Source: Glandiceps talaboti (taxonomy: Eukaryota; Hemichordata; Enteropneusta; Spengelidae). From it: 64,000 nucleotides of DNA. Within the stretch, counting starts at the first letter, position 1; each line of letters begins with the position of its first letter. The stretch lies in the NCBI RefSeq assembly GCF_964340395.1, contig NC_135571.1, forward strand, positions 14,875,721-14,939,720, given 5' to 3'. Position numbers and translations under genes: made by a program. Shown here piece by piece: positions 13,701 through 24,086 of this stretch. The notes below the pieces were generated by a model, which was given only the letters and a program-made list of their open reading frames with translations, had not been told where the DNA came from and ran no database searches.

Positions 13701-16213
13701 AAGTTACTATTATAGAGGGACTGTTGTAACTGTAGAGTTACCTGTAGTACTTGTAAAGTTACTATTATAGAGGGACTGTTGTAACTGTACAGTTACCTGT
13801 AGTACATGTAAAGTTACTGTTATAGAGGGACTGTTGTAACTGTAGAGTTACCTGTAGTACTTGTAAAGTTACTATTATAGAGGGACTGTTGTAACTGTAG
13901 AGTTACCTGTAGTACTTGTAAAGTTACTATTATAGAGGGACTGTTGTAACTGTACAGTTACCTGTAGTACATGTAAAGTTACTGTTATAGAGGGACTGTT
14001 GTAACTGTAGAGTTACCTGTAGTACTTGTAAAGTTACTATTATAGAGGGACTGTTGTAACTGTACAGTTACCTGTAGTACTTGTAAAGTTACTGTTATAG
14101 AGGGACTGTTGTAACTGTAGAGTTACCTGTAGTACTTGTAAAGTTACTATTATAGAGGGACTGTTGTAACTGTAGAGTTATCTGTAGTACTTGTAAAGTT
14201 ACTATTATAGAGGGACTGTTGTAACTGTACAGTTACCTGTAGTACTTGTAAAGTTACTGTTATAGAGGGACTGTTGTAACTGTAGAGTTATCTGTAGTAC
14301 TTGTAAAGTTACTGTTATAGAGGGACTGTTGTAACTGTACAGTTACCTGTAGTACTTGTAAAGTTACTATTATAGAGGGACTGTTGTAACTGTAGAGTTA
14401 TCTGTAGTACTTGTAAAGTTACTGTTATAGAGGGACTGTTGTAACTGTACAGTTATCTGTAGTACTTGTAAAGTTACTATTATAGAGGGACTGTTGTAAC
14501 TGTACAGTTACCTGTAGTACTTGTAAAGTTACTGTTATAGAGGGACTGTTGTAACTGTAGAGTTATCTGTAGTACTTGTAAAGTTACTGTTATAGAGGGA
14601 CTGTTGTAACTGTACAGTTACCTGTAGTACTTGTAAAGTTACTATTATAGAGGGACTGTTGTAACTGTAGAGTTACCTGTAGTACTTGTAAAGTTACTAT
14701 TATAGAGGGACTGTTGTAACTGTACAGTTATCTGTAGTACTTGTAAAGTTACTGTTATACAAGGACTGTTGTAACTGTAGAGTTACCTGTAGTACTTGTA
14801 AAGTTACTGTTATAGAGGGACTGTTGTAACTGTAGAGTTATCTGTAGTACTTGTAAAGTTACTGTTATAGAGGGACTGTTGTAACTGTACAATTATCTGT
14901 AGTACTTGTAAAGTTACTGTTATAGAGGGACTGTTGTAACTGTAGAGTTATCTGTAGTACTTGTAAAGTTACTATTATACAAGGACTGTTGTAACTGTAC
15001 AGTTATCTGTAGTACTTGTAAAGTTACTGTTATAGAGGGACTGTTGTAACTGTAGAGTTACCTGTAGTACTTGTAAAGTTACTATTATAGAGGGACTGTT
15101 GTAACTGTAGAGTTATCTGTAGTACTTGTAAAGTTACTATTATAGAGGGACTGTTGTAACTGTAGAGTTACCTGTAGTACTTGTAAAGTTACTATTATAG
15201 AGGGACTGTTGTAACTGTACAGTTACCTGTAGTACATGTAAAGTTACTGTTATAGAGGGACTGTTGTAACTGTAGAGTTACCTGTAGTACTTGTAAAGTT
15301 ACTATTATAGAGGGACTGTTGTAACTGTAGAGTTACCTGTAGTACTTGTAAAGTTACTATTATAGAGGGACTGTTGTAACTGTACAGTTACCTGTAGTAC
15401 ATGTAAAGTTACTGTTATAGAGGGACTGTTGTAACTGTAGAGTTACCTGTAGTACTTGTAAAGTTACTATTATAGAGGGACTGTTGTAACTGTACAGTTA
15501 CCTGTAGTACTTGTAAAGTTACTGTTATAGAGGGACTGTTGTAACTGTAGAGTTACCTGTAGTACTTGTAAAGTTACTATTATAGAGGGACTGTTGTAAC
15601 TGTAGAGTTATCTGTAGTACTTGTAAAGTTACTATTATAGAGGGACTGTTGTAACTGTACAGTTACCTGTAGTACTTGTAAAGTTACTGTTATAGAGGGA
15701 CTGTTGTAACTGTAGAGTTATCTGTAGTACTTGTAAAGTTACTGTTATAGAGGGACTGTTGTAACTGTACAGTTACCTGTAGTACTTGTAAAGTTACTAT
15801 TATAGAGGGACTGTTGTAACTGTAGAGTTATCTGTAGTACTTGTAAAGTTACTGTTATAGAGGGACTGTTGTAACTGTACAGTTATCTGTAGTACTTGTA
15901 AAGTTACTATTATAGAGGGACTGTTGTAACTGTACAGTTACCTGTAGTACTTGTAAAGTTACTGTTATAGAGGGACTGTTGTAACTGTAGAGTTATCTGT
16001 AGTACTTGTAAAGTTACTGTTATAGAGGGACTGTTGTAACTGTACAGTTACCTGTAGTACTTGTAAAGTTACTATTATAGAGGGACTGTTGTAACTGTAG
16101 AGTTACCTGTAGTACTTGTAAAGTTACTATTATAGAGGGACTGTTGTAACTGTACAGTTATCTGTAGTACTTGTAAAGTTACTGTTATACAAGGACTGTT
16201 GTAACTGTATAGT
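7776..16213. repeat. Giant 55-bp minisatellite, about 153 copies, with higher-order structure
   Basis: An unbroken 8.4 kb head-to-tail array of a 55-bp unit (tatagagggactgttgtaac, tgta(c/g)agtta(t/c)ctgt, agtacttgtaaagttact(a/g)t). Almost all units are exactly 55 bp and differ only at a few recurrent sites. Marker variants recur at multiples of 55. Variant tgtacaattatc occurs near 10434, 11864, 13349 and 14889, spaced 26, 27 and 28 units. Variant agtacatgtaaag occurs in pairs, and tatacaaggac recurs. This shows higher-order duplication of blocks of about 1.43-1.54 kb. It lies in DENND5 intron 2, ending about 74 nt from the exon 2 donor. It has no significant ORF. Confidence 0.98.
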
Positions 16214-16287
16214 TAATAATTGAGGTTGACAATTTATCTTGGCTGAAATATGTAATTTAAATGAGCAAACAGAATTATTATACATAC

Positions 16288-16397
16288 CATGCCAACTGCA
16301 TCCTTGTCAAATGGGTTGTGGTCCACATTTTGTGGAAAATGAGATAAAACTTTGCATTTGTAATTCCTCTCCAATGGTCTGTACTGAAGATGTTCAC
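16288..16397 (-). CDS. DENND5: DENND5, coding exon 2
   Basis: A short exon encoding residues 33-69. Its translation includes PLERNYKCKVLSHFPQNVDH and NPFDKDAVGM, matching the DENND5 stretch that in vertebrates reads roughly [20 protein letters not shown] followed by a DAVGM-like end. The acceptor is cttttgtccacag before GT. The first G of that Gly codon is supplied by exon 1. The donor is GGCATG followed by gtatgtat, in phase 0, feeding directly into LCMPKGL of exon 3. Its length of 110 nt is 2 plus 36 codons. The opposite strand happens to carry an open frame over the same bases, which I regard as the shadow. The 8.4 kb minisatellite begins about 74 nt beyond the donor. Confidence 0.95.
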
Positions 16398-16900
16398 CTG
16401 TGGACAAAAGAAATAAGCAACTGAGTCACAGAACTGTACCTTCTCTGTAATGATTTTTTGACAGGAATAAAATTGTGTGTGTGTGTGTGTTTAACATTTA
16501 TGTCAACTCGGAAGTACATACATGTAGACACAAAAATAGACTAAGTGTCTTTTACAGGCCATTAGTAATGAAATTTTACTCTAACTGCTGGTAACCTTCA
16601 AATTTATTTATTTTTATCTTGTAAATACATTCTAATACATTGTGTGCCCTAAGGACGACACTATAGAGACTTGGTGTATGGGAAGGTAATATTTTTGTCT
16701 TTTAAAAATGCAATAGTCAGATTAATGTGTACCAGATATTTAAGCTAGAAATAAGACCACAACATACAAATGTACTTATTACTCATTATTATTAGTAAGT
16801 TATTACTCTTCCTCCCAAAATTTAGACAAACTACTCAAAGTAAGCAAAAAAAAAGAAGAAAGAAGTGACATGTGTGTGTGGCATTGTAATCTTCCAATAT
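16398..16900. other. DENND5 intron 1, no gene; short (TG)n
   Basis: AT-rich intron DNA with a small tg tract near 16474-16490. No recognisable element is seen. Confidence 0.5.
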
Positions 16901-16924
16901 TATCACAGTTGTACCGCCAAGAGT

Positions 16925-17231
16925 GAGATATACCCAATGTATCAACAAATTAAATTTGTATATCAAAAATATGCAAACAACGAAGTTGATAAACCATATC
17001 TTGGAATCACCACCTGTGACACACTGAAATGGAATACTCACACTTCCAGCTTCCTTCATATTGGGTTTTACCCATCAAAACCTAAGATATTGCCATGAAA
17101 ATCTCAACGAAATGGTTGATATATTCTACTAGTAAGATCAGTAATGGACTACTCCTCAGTTGCATGGGACAACACCTCAAAAAAGACAGCACCAAGCTTG
17201 AAAACATCCAAAGAAGAGCAATATGTTTTGT
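16925..17231 (+). pseudogene. Decayed LINE reverse transcriptase C-terminal fragment (left half)
   Basis: Across frameshifts the plus strand reads PYLGITTCDTLKWNTHTSS and then RSVMDYSSVAWDNTSKKDS and KLENIQRRAICFVK. This is the typical end of the RT domain and the beginning of the post-RT region in non-LTR retrotransposons of the Jockey/CR1-like group. The fragment stops abruptly at 17231, where an unrelated repeat is inserted, and resumes at 18735. It lies in DENND5 intron 1, antisense to the gene. Confidence 0.75.
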
Positions 17232-17238
17232 AAAAATA

Positions 17239-18727
17239 GCGCCAATGGCATTGTAGCACAACTGTACAGTTTTTAATAAATGTTTACCCACATGCTGATC
17301 CATGCTAGGTATGGGTGTTCATTTGCAGAATGATTATTCAGTTGCCTATCCAACTCTGTTGTTATCTTTGCAATATACACGATCGTTGGGCTGTTGCTAT
17401 GGTCATGGTCATGTTGCTAGACATATTTCCATACATTTTTTGAATGTTTGTTCACTTATCTATGAAACGCTGATGGTTATCTTTGCAATATACGTGATCA
17501 TATGGATGTTGTTATGGGCGTAGTCTTGTTGCTAGGTATATTTGCATACATTTTTGAATGTTTGTTCATTTGTCTATTAATCCCTGTTATCTTTGCAATA
17601 TACATGTGATCATTTGGCTGTTGCTATGGGCATGGTCTTGTTGCTAGGCACATTTACATACATTTTTTTAATGTATTCATTGTCTATTCTGTTTTTATCT
17701 TTGCAATATACGTCATCATTTAGCTGTTGCTATGGGCGTGCCTTGTTGCTAGGCACATTTACAAACATTTCTTAAATGTTTAAATGTTTATTCAGTTGTC
17801 TATTTACCCCTGTCTGTTGTCATCTTTGCAATATCTGTGACCATTTGCCATGGACGTGGTCTTGTTGCTAGGCATATTTGCATACACTTTCTGAATGTTG
17901 GTTCACTTGTCTACGAATCCCTGTTATCTTAGTGAAATACACCACCGTTCGACTGTTGCTATGGGCGTGGTCATGGTTGCTAGGGATATTTGCATACATT
18001 GTTTGAATGTTTACTCACTTGCCTATCAGATGATGTTGTTATTTAATCAAAATATACTGCCATTTGGTTGTTGCTAAGGGTGTGGTCATGGTTGCTATGG
18101 CCAATTGTATCAAAATGTTTTGATGAAAATCTGCAGAAAAACACTTCCAGAAACATTCTTACCAAGTTTCAGTCTCATTGACCAACTAATTTTTGAGATA
18201 CAAGTTTTTGACTTTTACACATAATTTGCATATCACTGATGAGATCATAATATGCTTCATATTTCTTCATCTATACACTTCCAGATGCATCCCCATTAAA
18301 TATCAGCCCAATCTGTCCAGTAGTTTTGGAATTAAAGATTTTTTACTAAAAACACACATTTGTAGCTCTAACTTGCATATCACTGATGGAATCATCATGT
18401 TGTGAACTCAACACTTCTTAATCTAATCACCCTTAAGAATGTTCCCACCAAATTTCAGACCAATCTGCCCTGTAATTTTTGAGTTTAAGTTTTTTGACCA
18501 AAAATCCCATTTTTTGACCCAAATCACACACTGGTGGTAAGATCATTTTCATTTGAACAATTTCCCAACTAGACACCCAAGATAGTACACCCACCAAATA
18601 TCATGGCAATCGGTCTGGCAGTTTTTTACTTTAAGTTGTTTCCACACATACACAGACAAACAGACAGACAGTCCAGACACTTTGCCATGCCTATAGCACT
18701 ACTGAACCTTATCAGTTCAGTTGTACT
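17239..18727 (+). mobile_element. Unclassified 1.5 kb interspersed repeat, apparently full length
   Basis: This is a member of the most abundant family in the window. It begins gcgccaatggcattgtagc and holds several degenerate tandem subunits built on ggctgttgctatgggcgtgg, tcttgttgctaggcatattt and gcatacattttttgaatgtt. It then has a stretch with repeated aatttgcatatcactgatg blocks, a CAGA tract, and ends tcagttcagttgtact. It is inserted in a LINE and flanked by AAAAATA on both sides (17232-17238 and 18728-18734), a candidate target duplication. Imperfect inverted ends (tagcacaactgtac and its partner cagttgtact) hint at a DNA element. There is no ORF. Confidence 0.75.
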
Positions 18728-18734
18728 AAAAATA

Positions 18735-18935
18735 ACTACATTGTACCATGGGGATCGGGACAGCAGTGTTACTTCTATGCTCAAAGACCTGAAAAGGAAA
18801 CCTCTGTCAGACCATAGAAGAGACCAGCGCCTCCTCTTACTTTTCAATGTTATCAAGGGTCTTGTAGCTATCCCTGCTGACTCTCACTTTCAATTTAACA
18901 ACAGACTATAAAAGATTGGAATGTACTACCAGAGT
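18735..18935 (+). pseudogene. Decayed LINE C-terminal fragment (right half)
   Basis: This resumes the LINE interrupted at 17231. The plus strand reads DSSVTSMLKDLKRKPLSDHR, then RDQRLLLLFNVIKGLVAIPA. That is the conserved SSVTxML...L..R R...RL.LL..I..G..AIP signature that follows FVK in this retrotransposon group. It is broken by a stop after FNNRL. The 3' UTR and tail were not found. Confidence 0.75.
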
Positions 18936-18959
18936 CCACTGTAATGTGTAAGGGGTAGA

Positions 18960-20130
18960 CCATTCAATATCCGGGGGGGGGGGGGGGGGGGGCTTGGAAG
19001 ATTGGTGGAGAGAAATTACTTTTTTTTCCCACCTGCTTGCCTGAGAATTATTTTTTTTCTCCTTCGCCTATGCTGGCAAATTTTTTTTTACGTCAATGTT
19101 GAACACCTACATTTGTTGCCACAATTTTCTGTTTGGTTTTCGCACACGGTAATACAGAGAGTAAAAAGATGCTGTTCTATCACACACAGATTATATTTAG
19201 AAAACTACATATTTCATACATGTTTGATTTTCAATTAAATAAACATCATTGACAGTTTTTATGCCATGGTATGATGACACACTGAAAATACAAATCGGAA
19301 ACTTGATTGGTGAGCTCAGACATTTAGATAGACCGGTCAGTTTCTCCAGCTTGGGGGGATGGGGATGTCAGTGTTTTTTTCCATTGGGCCAACAAAAAGT
19401 CACTGACCCCGTGAATAAAGTTTCATAGCATCTGACAGTAAGCTGTAGAGGGAAGAGCTTTGAGACTGGGATACCACCTCTTGTGTGAGTGTGTGTGAAT
19501 GGGGGGGGGGGGGGGTTCTAGGGGGTCTCCCCCTAGAAGCCCTGGAGGACTTTTACTTCTAAAGGCAATGTTTAGGCTATTCACAGACACTTTCAGACAA
19601 TAATTTACAAACTTTACAAGACAGCTCTAACATGTAAAAAGCAACTACGTGAGGTTGAAACATTTTTGAAATAAAGTTTCAAATCATCTTGACACTAAGA
19701 GGTGGAGGAAAGAACTTTGATTTGAGACTGGAACATGTCTACCTCTTATGGGGGAGGGGGGTTCTAGAGGCTGTCCCCCTAGAAGTCCTGGATGATTTTT
19801 ACTCTTAAAGCCAATTTTTAGGCTATTAACAGACACTTTCAGAAAATAATTTGCAAGCTTTACAAGACAGCTGTAACAATTGTAAAAAGCAACTACACAT
19901 GGTTGAAACGTTTTTGAAATAAAGTTTCATAGCATCTTGACAGTAAGAGGTGGAGGGAAGAACTTTGATTTGAGGCTTGGACATGTCTACCTCTTATGGG
20001 GGGGGGGGATCCTAGAAGCTTTTCAAGTTTTTTTTACCAATTTTGGTGAATCTTATTGTTGGTTAAACAAATGAGTGGCCCCTTGGGTGATGGAGTCCAA
20101 GCCCCCCCCCCCCCCACACACACACACACT
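18960..20130. repeat. Poly-G rich region with three ~250-bp diverged tandem copies
   Basis: Three copies start near 19411, 19670 and 19916, each with aaataaagtttcatagcatc, ttgacagtaagaggtggagg and tctacctcttatggggg. Each is followed by a G-run and aggctattcacagacacttt. G or C runs of 9-20 bases occur near 18971, 19502, 20001 and 20104. No coding capacity is seen. Confidence 0.7.
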
Positions 20131-20465
20131 CCAGATCTGCAGGGTTTTTTTCTATTTAGGCTATTTTTAGGTTATTCATAGCCTCTGAGATATATATTGC
20201 CAAGCATCAAAAAGCTAAAGTAAATATAACTTTTTAAATAAGTTTTCCATGTTATAAAAGTGGGCCTGTAACATTGGTATAGGGGCATTGATATTGCATG
20301 TATAGTAAAGTTACTGATGTGTTAGAGCACTTTAGGAGGTCATACCTAGTGTACAATAGAAACTTGAATTTGAGTTGTGGTGTCGATATATGTAGTGACT
20401 GAAATAGGAAGTATATCATCCCTTCTGACAAATTCATCATACTGAAGAGACTAGAACAATTTAGA
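20131..20465. other. DENND5 intron 1, possible old LINE debris
   Basis: AT-rich DNA. The part around 20390-20470 reads weakly like retrotransposon remains (agactagaacaatttagatt), but I cannot assign it. Confidence 0.3.
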
Positions 20466-22891
20466 TTAAAGGTGATTCAAAATGCTCAGATTCACTATCG
20501 CTAATTTGCTAGACGACATGTTTGTGAAATGCATTCTGGTTTTAAAACTTTTCAAAAGCGTCTGCAAACACCTTAAAATGACCTTTTTTCAGTCACTTCC
20601 CTTCGGATTTACTTCAAGAGTTTTCGGGTATTTCCGGTCCCACCTAGACCATGGGATTTTATGACGTCATAAGGAGACATGGTTAGCACGTAGCCTATGA
20701 CGAGCGTAGTCAACAGGTGAATAAAACTCAACAGCATTGTGAAAAAATACATTGCTGGTGGTTGTAATAGACATAAGGAAACAAAAACTACACTCTACAT
20801 GTCTTATTAACCAACATTTACCGATATTTACTCACACTTTCTGACTAATTGGCAGTGTCTGTGGGTATAAATGCTAAAATATGATCTCCCCATATTATGG
20901 CAAAATAAATCAAAAAGGCTAGACTAGATATATATAAACACTCGTAATGTCGCGTCTTTCACATTCATTGACTTTTATTTATCTGATTTTTTATTATTTG
21001 CCGACAAGAAGCATTACGATACCGTCGTGACGTTTGACGGCATCCCCGGGCCAAGGACGGCATATTTTAACCCAATCGTACTCGCGTTGCCTTTTGAACA
21101 GTGCATTTAACAACAAAGTAAACATATTTCATCTCGAATAAATAAACTAGCTATTAGAATACCAATGGGAAACTTCAAGAAGGCGTATCGGGACATGTGC
21201 CACAGTATATTTGTTGGTCCCATAATACACTAATTGATTCGATTTGCTCCCAGCATATGGAAGTACGCTCCGAGTCATTGCATCATGTAAATGGAACTGT
21301 GACCGACCTAATTTTGTTGTCCATATATAAAATGAGACTGACCTGTAAATTTTTCACAGTTTTCGTTGTGGTCTTGTATTGTCACATGTTTGGCTTGTGA
21401 ACACAAGTTTACATCTATTATTGTCTAGGGCGTAATACTCTAGTCCGAGTCTGAAACCCATATAAAACCTAAGAAACTCTTATTCGGATCGGACAGAACA
21501 GAAGTAGGTCTCATCGACTTGTTGGGGACTCGAATTATTGCTTGTTTTTATCACGGTATACAGGTGATTATTATATATCGGTAGAGGGGTAGTGTTGTCA
21601 AGTTTTGTGCAGTCACCGCGGCCGCGGCAGTAAGCTTATACTAGGATAGTTCCGCCGATCAAAGCTGAAGCAGTGTATGTACAATGTACGTATGGAATCG
21701 GGAGAGCACAGCGCACATTCGTGTCGGGTTAAATTTATCCACGTGTTGATGTAATCCATATTTATCAATCAGATATATTGTAAAATTCTTCAAGCCGTAC
21801 AGAAATAACGTCTCTAACTTCAAAGCAAACCCTGAGAAACTGGACCGGACGTGGCTAGCCAAGTATCTAGTTGCAGGCTTTCTTTCATAACCATGTGCTG
21901 GGGTCACGACCTTGATTGCCGACGTCAATATTGTCCAATCATATTTAATATCATGAACACATCGCGATATTTGATTTGTTGGTTTCCTAAACTGTATACT
22001 TCGAATACCATGATTCGTTACAGAATTCTTCTAATGAATATTAAATAGGCCGCTTGTTGCATTAAATTAAGTGATATCACAACAAGGGAAACCATACAAG
22101 TGTTCTTCCAGACGAGTTGCTAAAGTCATGTAAATGACAACACTAAACTCACGAAATTTCCTCAATTCTTTACAATTTTATTGCTGATAATATGGCAATC
22201 TAATAGCTAGTATATTTATTCAAGATAAATATGTTTACTTTGTTGCTAAATGCGCCGTTCAAAAGGCGACATCAGTGAGTATAGTCGAGTATAGTGGGCT
22301 ATAATATGCTGTCGACGCCATGCCTGTTGAAGATATTGTAATGCTTCTCCTCGGCAAATAATAAAAAAAATCAGATAAATAAATTGAAACATGCGAGCCA
22401 CATTACAAGTGTTTATGTATATCTACACTGTAGTCTAGCCGTTTTGATTTTTTTTGCCATAATATGGGGAGATCATATTTTAGCATTTATACCCACAGAC
22501 ACTGCCAATTAGTCAGAAAGTGTGAGTAAATATCGGTAAATGTTGGTTAATAAGACATGTAGAGTGTAGTTTTTGTTTCCTGATGTCTATTACAACCACC
22601 AGCAATGTATTTTTTCACAATGCTGTTGAGTTTTATTCACCTGTTGACTACGCTCGTCATAGGCTACGTGCTAACCATGTCTCCTTATGACGTCATAAAA
22701 TCCCATGGTCTAGGTGGGACCGGAAATACCCGAAAACTCTTGAAGTAAATCCGAAGGGAAGTGACTGAAAAAAGGTCATTTTAAGGTGTTTGCAGACGCT
22801 TTTGAAAAGTTTTAAAACCAGAATGCATTTCACAAACATGTCGTCTAGCAAATTAGCGATAGTGAATCTGAGCATTTTGAATCACCTTTAA
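20466..22891. mobile_element. 2.4 kb foldback transposon with ~700-bp inverted arms and TTAA ends
   Basis: The left arm runs from TTAA at 20466 to about 21160. The right arm runs from about 22190 to TTAA at 22888-22891. The outermost sequence is aggtgattcaaaatgctcag on the left and its exact complement on the right. The outer ~480 bp are nearly identical, and the same 60-codon open frame appears in both orientations (20482-20664 plus, 22693-22875 minus), so I read that frame as non-coding TIR sequence. Similarity decays inward. The centre (about 21165-22190) shows no transposase. TTAA at both ends fits piggyBac-type target choice, but the ends lack the usual piggyBac CCC motif. Confidence 0.85.
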
Positions 22892-23094
22892 GTTCTTTTA
22901 TAAACTATCCAATAGTATGAAGATTACCATTACAAAACCTTCAAGTTCACTTTTGCCCCAAAGTGTAAGATAAGTGAAGCACTGATTGTGAAACAGCCAA
23001 ACACTTACATGGCATGTGCTGTAACTAGTGTGGTAGCTAGGAAATACATGTATTATATGTATAATTTTATGTATAGTTATGTTTGAACCCTTAC

Positions 23095-23550
23095 TTTTTC
23101 GAGCTTTTTCGTCTGTTTTTGGGCCTTTTTTTCGTTCCGACGTTTAACCCGAATCAAACGCTACAATTCCTCTAACGCAAATGCAAATAGACGGAAGCGA
23201 TTCAGATCTGTATCGTAAAGTTGGGTGGATTTTTCTGCTAAATTACGCCTTACCTGGCACAATATCGGACATTTCCTAACTCCAACATTAATTACGGAGC
23301 CTTCAAGACCAAAGAAGTGTTCAGAGGTACCCCAATTCCGTCAAAATCGGCAAATGTAGCAAGGCATGCAGCATTTTGAAACGGGTAGTACGCTGACCCC
23401 TCGCTCACGTTTTCAATGTAGTCTCATCTATTTGCATTTGCATTAGAGGAATTGTAGCGTTTGATTCGGGTTAAACGTCGGAACGAAAAAAGGCCCAAAA
23501 ACAGACGAAAAAGCTCTCAAAATCACATCAAACGCTACAATTATTGCAGC
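23095..23550. mobile_element. Small foldback (MITE-like) element, copy 2
   Basis: The left arm (gctttttcgtctgtttttgg, ttcgttccgacgtttaaccc) is nearly the exact complement of the right arm (gggttaaacgtcggaacgaa, ccaaaaacagacgaaaaagc). The inner part contains ttacggagccttcaagacc, shared with the element at 5216-5690. The left end seems shortened compared with copy 1, while the right end has the full acgctacaattattgcagc terminus. Confidence 0.75.
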
Positions 23551-23989
23551 TATGACTATGGGTGCCTCATACATGTAGTATGCCCATTATTAACCCGAAA
23601 TACAAACTGCATTTGGATCAAGCCAAAAATATAATGTTACAGTTTGGAGTAATTACACTGTCAGTATAATTACTCCAACGTTACTAGTCGTTACAGAGAT
23701 TCTGAACGTTGTGTACCACATCCTTTTATAAACGGAAATATACACGTATATCTGAAAATGTCAACAACACACAGTGTAAGTTACTGTAACGATTACTTCA
23801 AATGAAATCTACAGATTGTGAACTGTAGAATAAAATGTGACATAGATCAAAGTAATGGTGAAACAATCTGCCATGATATTATGATGTTGACAACGCTCAG
23901 CTGACACAAATAAATTGAATTATCCAAATTCTCGTTACATTATACGTACGTCAACAACATCAACTAGAGACATTTCAACTCGTACAAAC
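23551..23989. other. DENND5 intron 1, 5' part
   Basis: Intron DNA directly downstream of the exon 1 donor (gtttgtacg on the minus strand, starting at 23989). No repeat family or exon is recognised. Unlike most donors in the window, this one has no adjacent minisatellite. Confidence 0.6.
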
Positions 23990-24086
23990 CTGTTAGGTGA
24001 TTGGGTTCTATTCCCGACGAGATGTCCAGTCCACAGACGACAAAATAGTCTGCAAATCTGGTCTGTGTCTGGGTTGTGTTGCTCAT
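23990..24086 (-). CDS. DENND5: DENND5, first coding exon (N-terminus)
   Basis: This exon encodes residues 1-32 plus the first base of Gly33. The start is the ATG at 24086-24084 in the context TACAATGAGC, followed by MSNTTQTQTRFADYFVVCGL and DISSGIEPNHLT. RFADYFVxCGLD followed by G.EP is the DENND5 N-terminal signature. The donor is CTAACAG followed by gtttgtacg (phase 1). It joins in frame to exon 2 to give EPNHLTGEHLQ. In vertebrate DENND5A roughly 20 extra residues (ALCQYIQASK...) sit between these points. Either they are absent here or a further small exon between 23989 and 16398 was missed. A plus-strand open frame over the same bases is a shadow. Confidence 0.93.

Noticed and set aside
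7776-16213. CRISPR-like array
   Set aside because: Units are contiguous and near-identical with no unique spacers, and the context is an animal intron. It is a minisatellite.
16239-16424. 61-codon plus-strand frame
   Set aside because: It is a shadow of DENND5 exon 2 on the opposite strand. The minus-strand translation matches the family and has exact splice sites.
20482-20664. 60-residue ORF repeated at 22693-22875 in reverse
   Set aside because: The identity is explained by the terminal inverted repeats of a foldback element. There is no domain, and the ORF fills only part of the arm.
21659-22048. Possible transposase inside the foldback element
   Set aside because: Short open frames on both strands show no DDE-type motif, zinc finger or similarity I can recognise.
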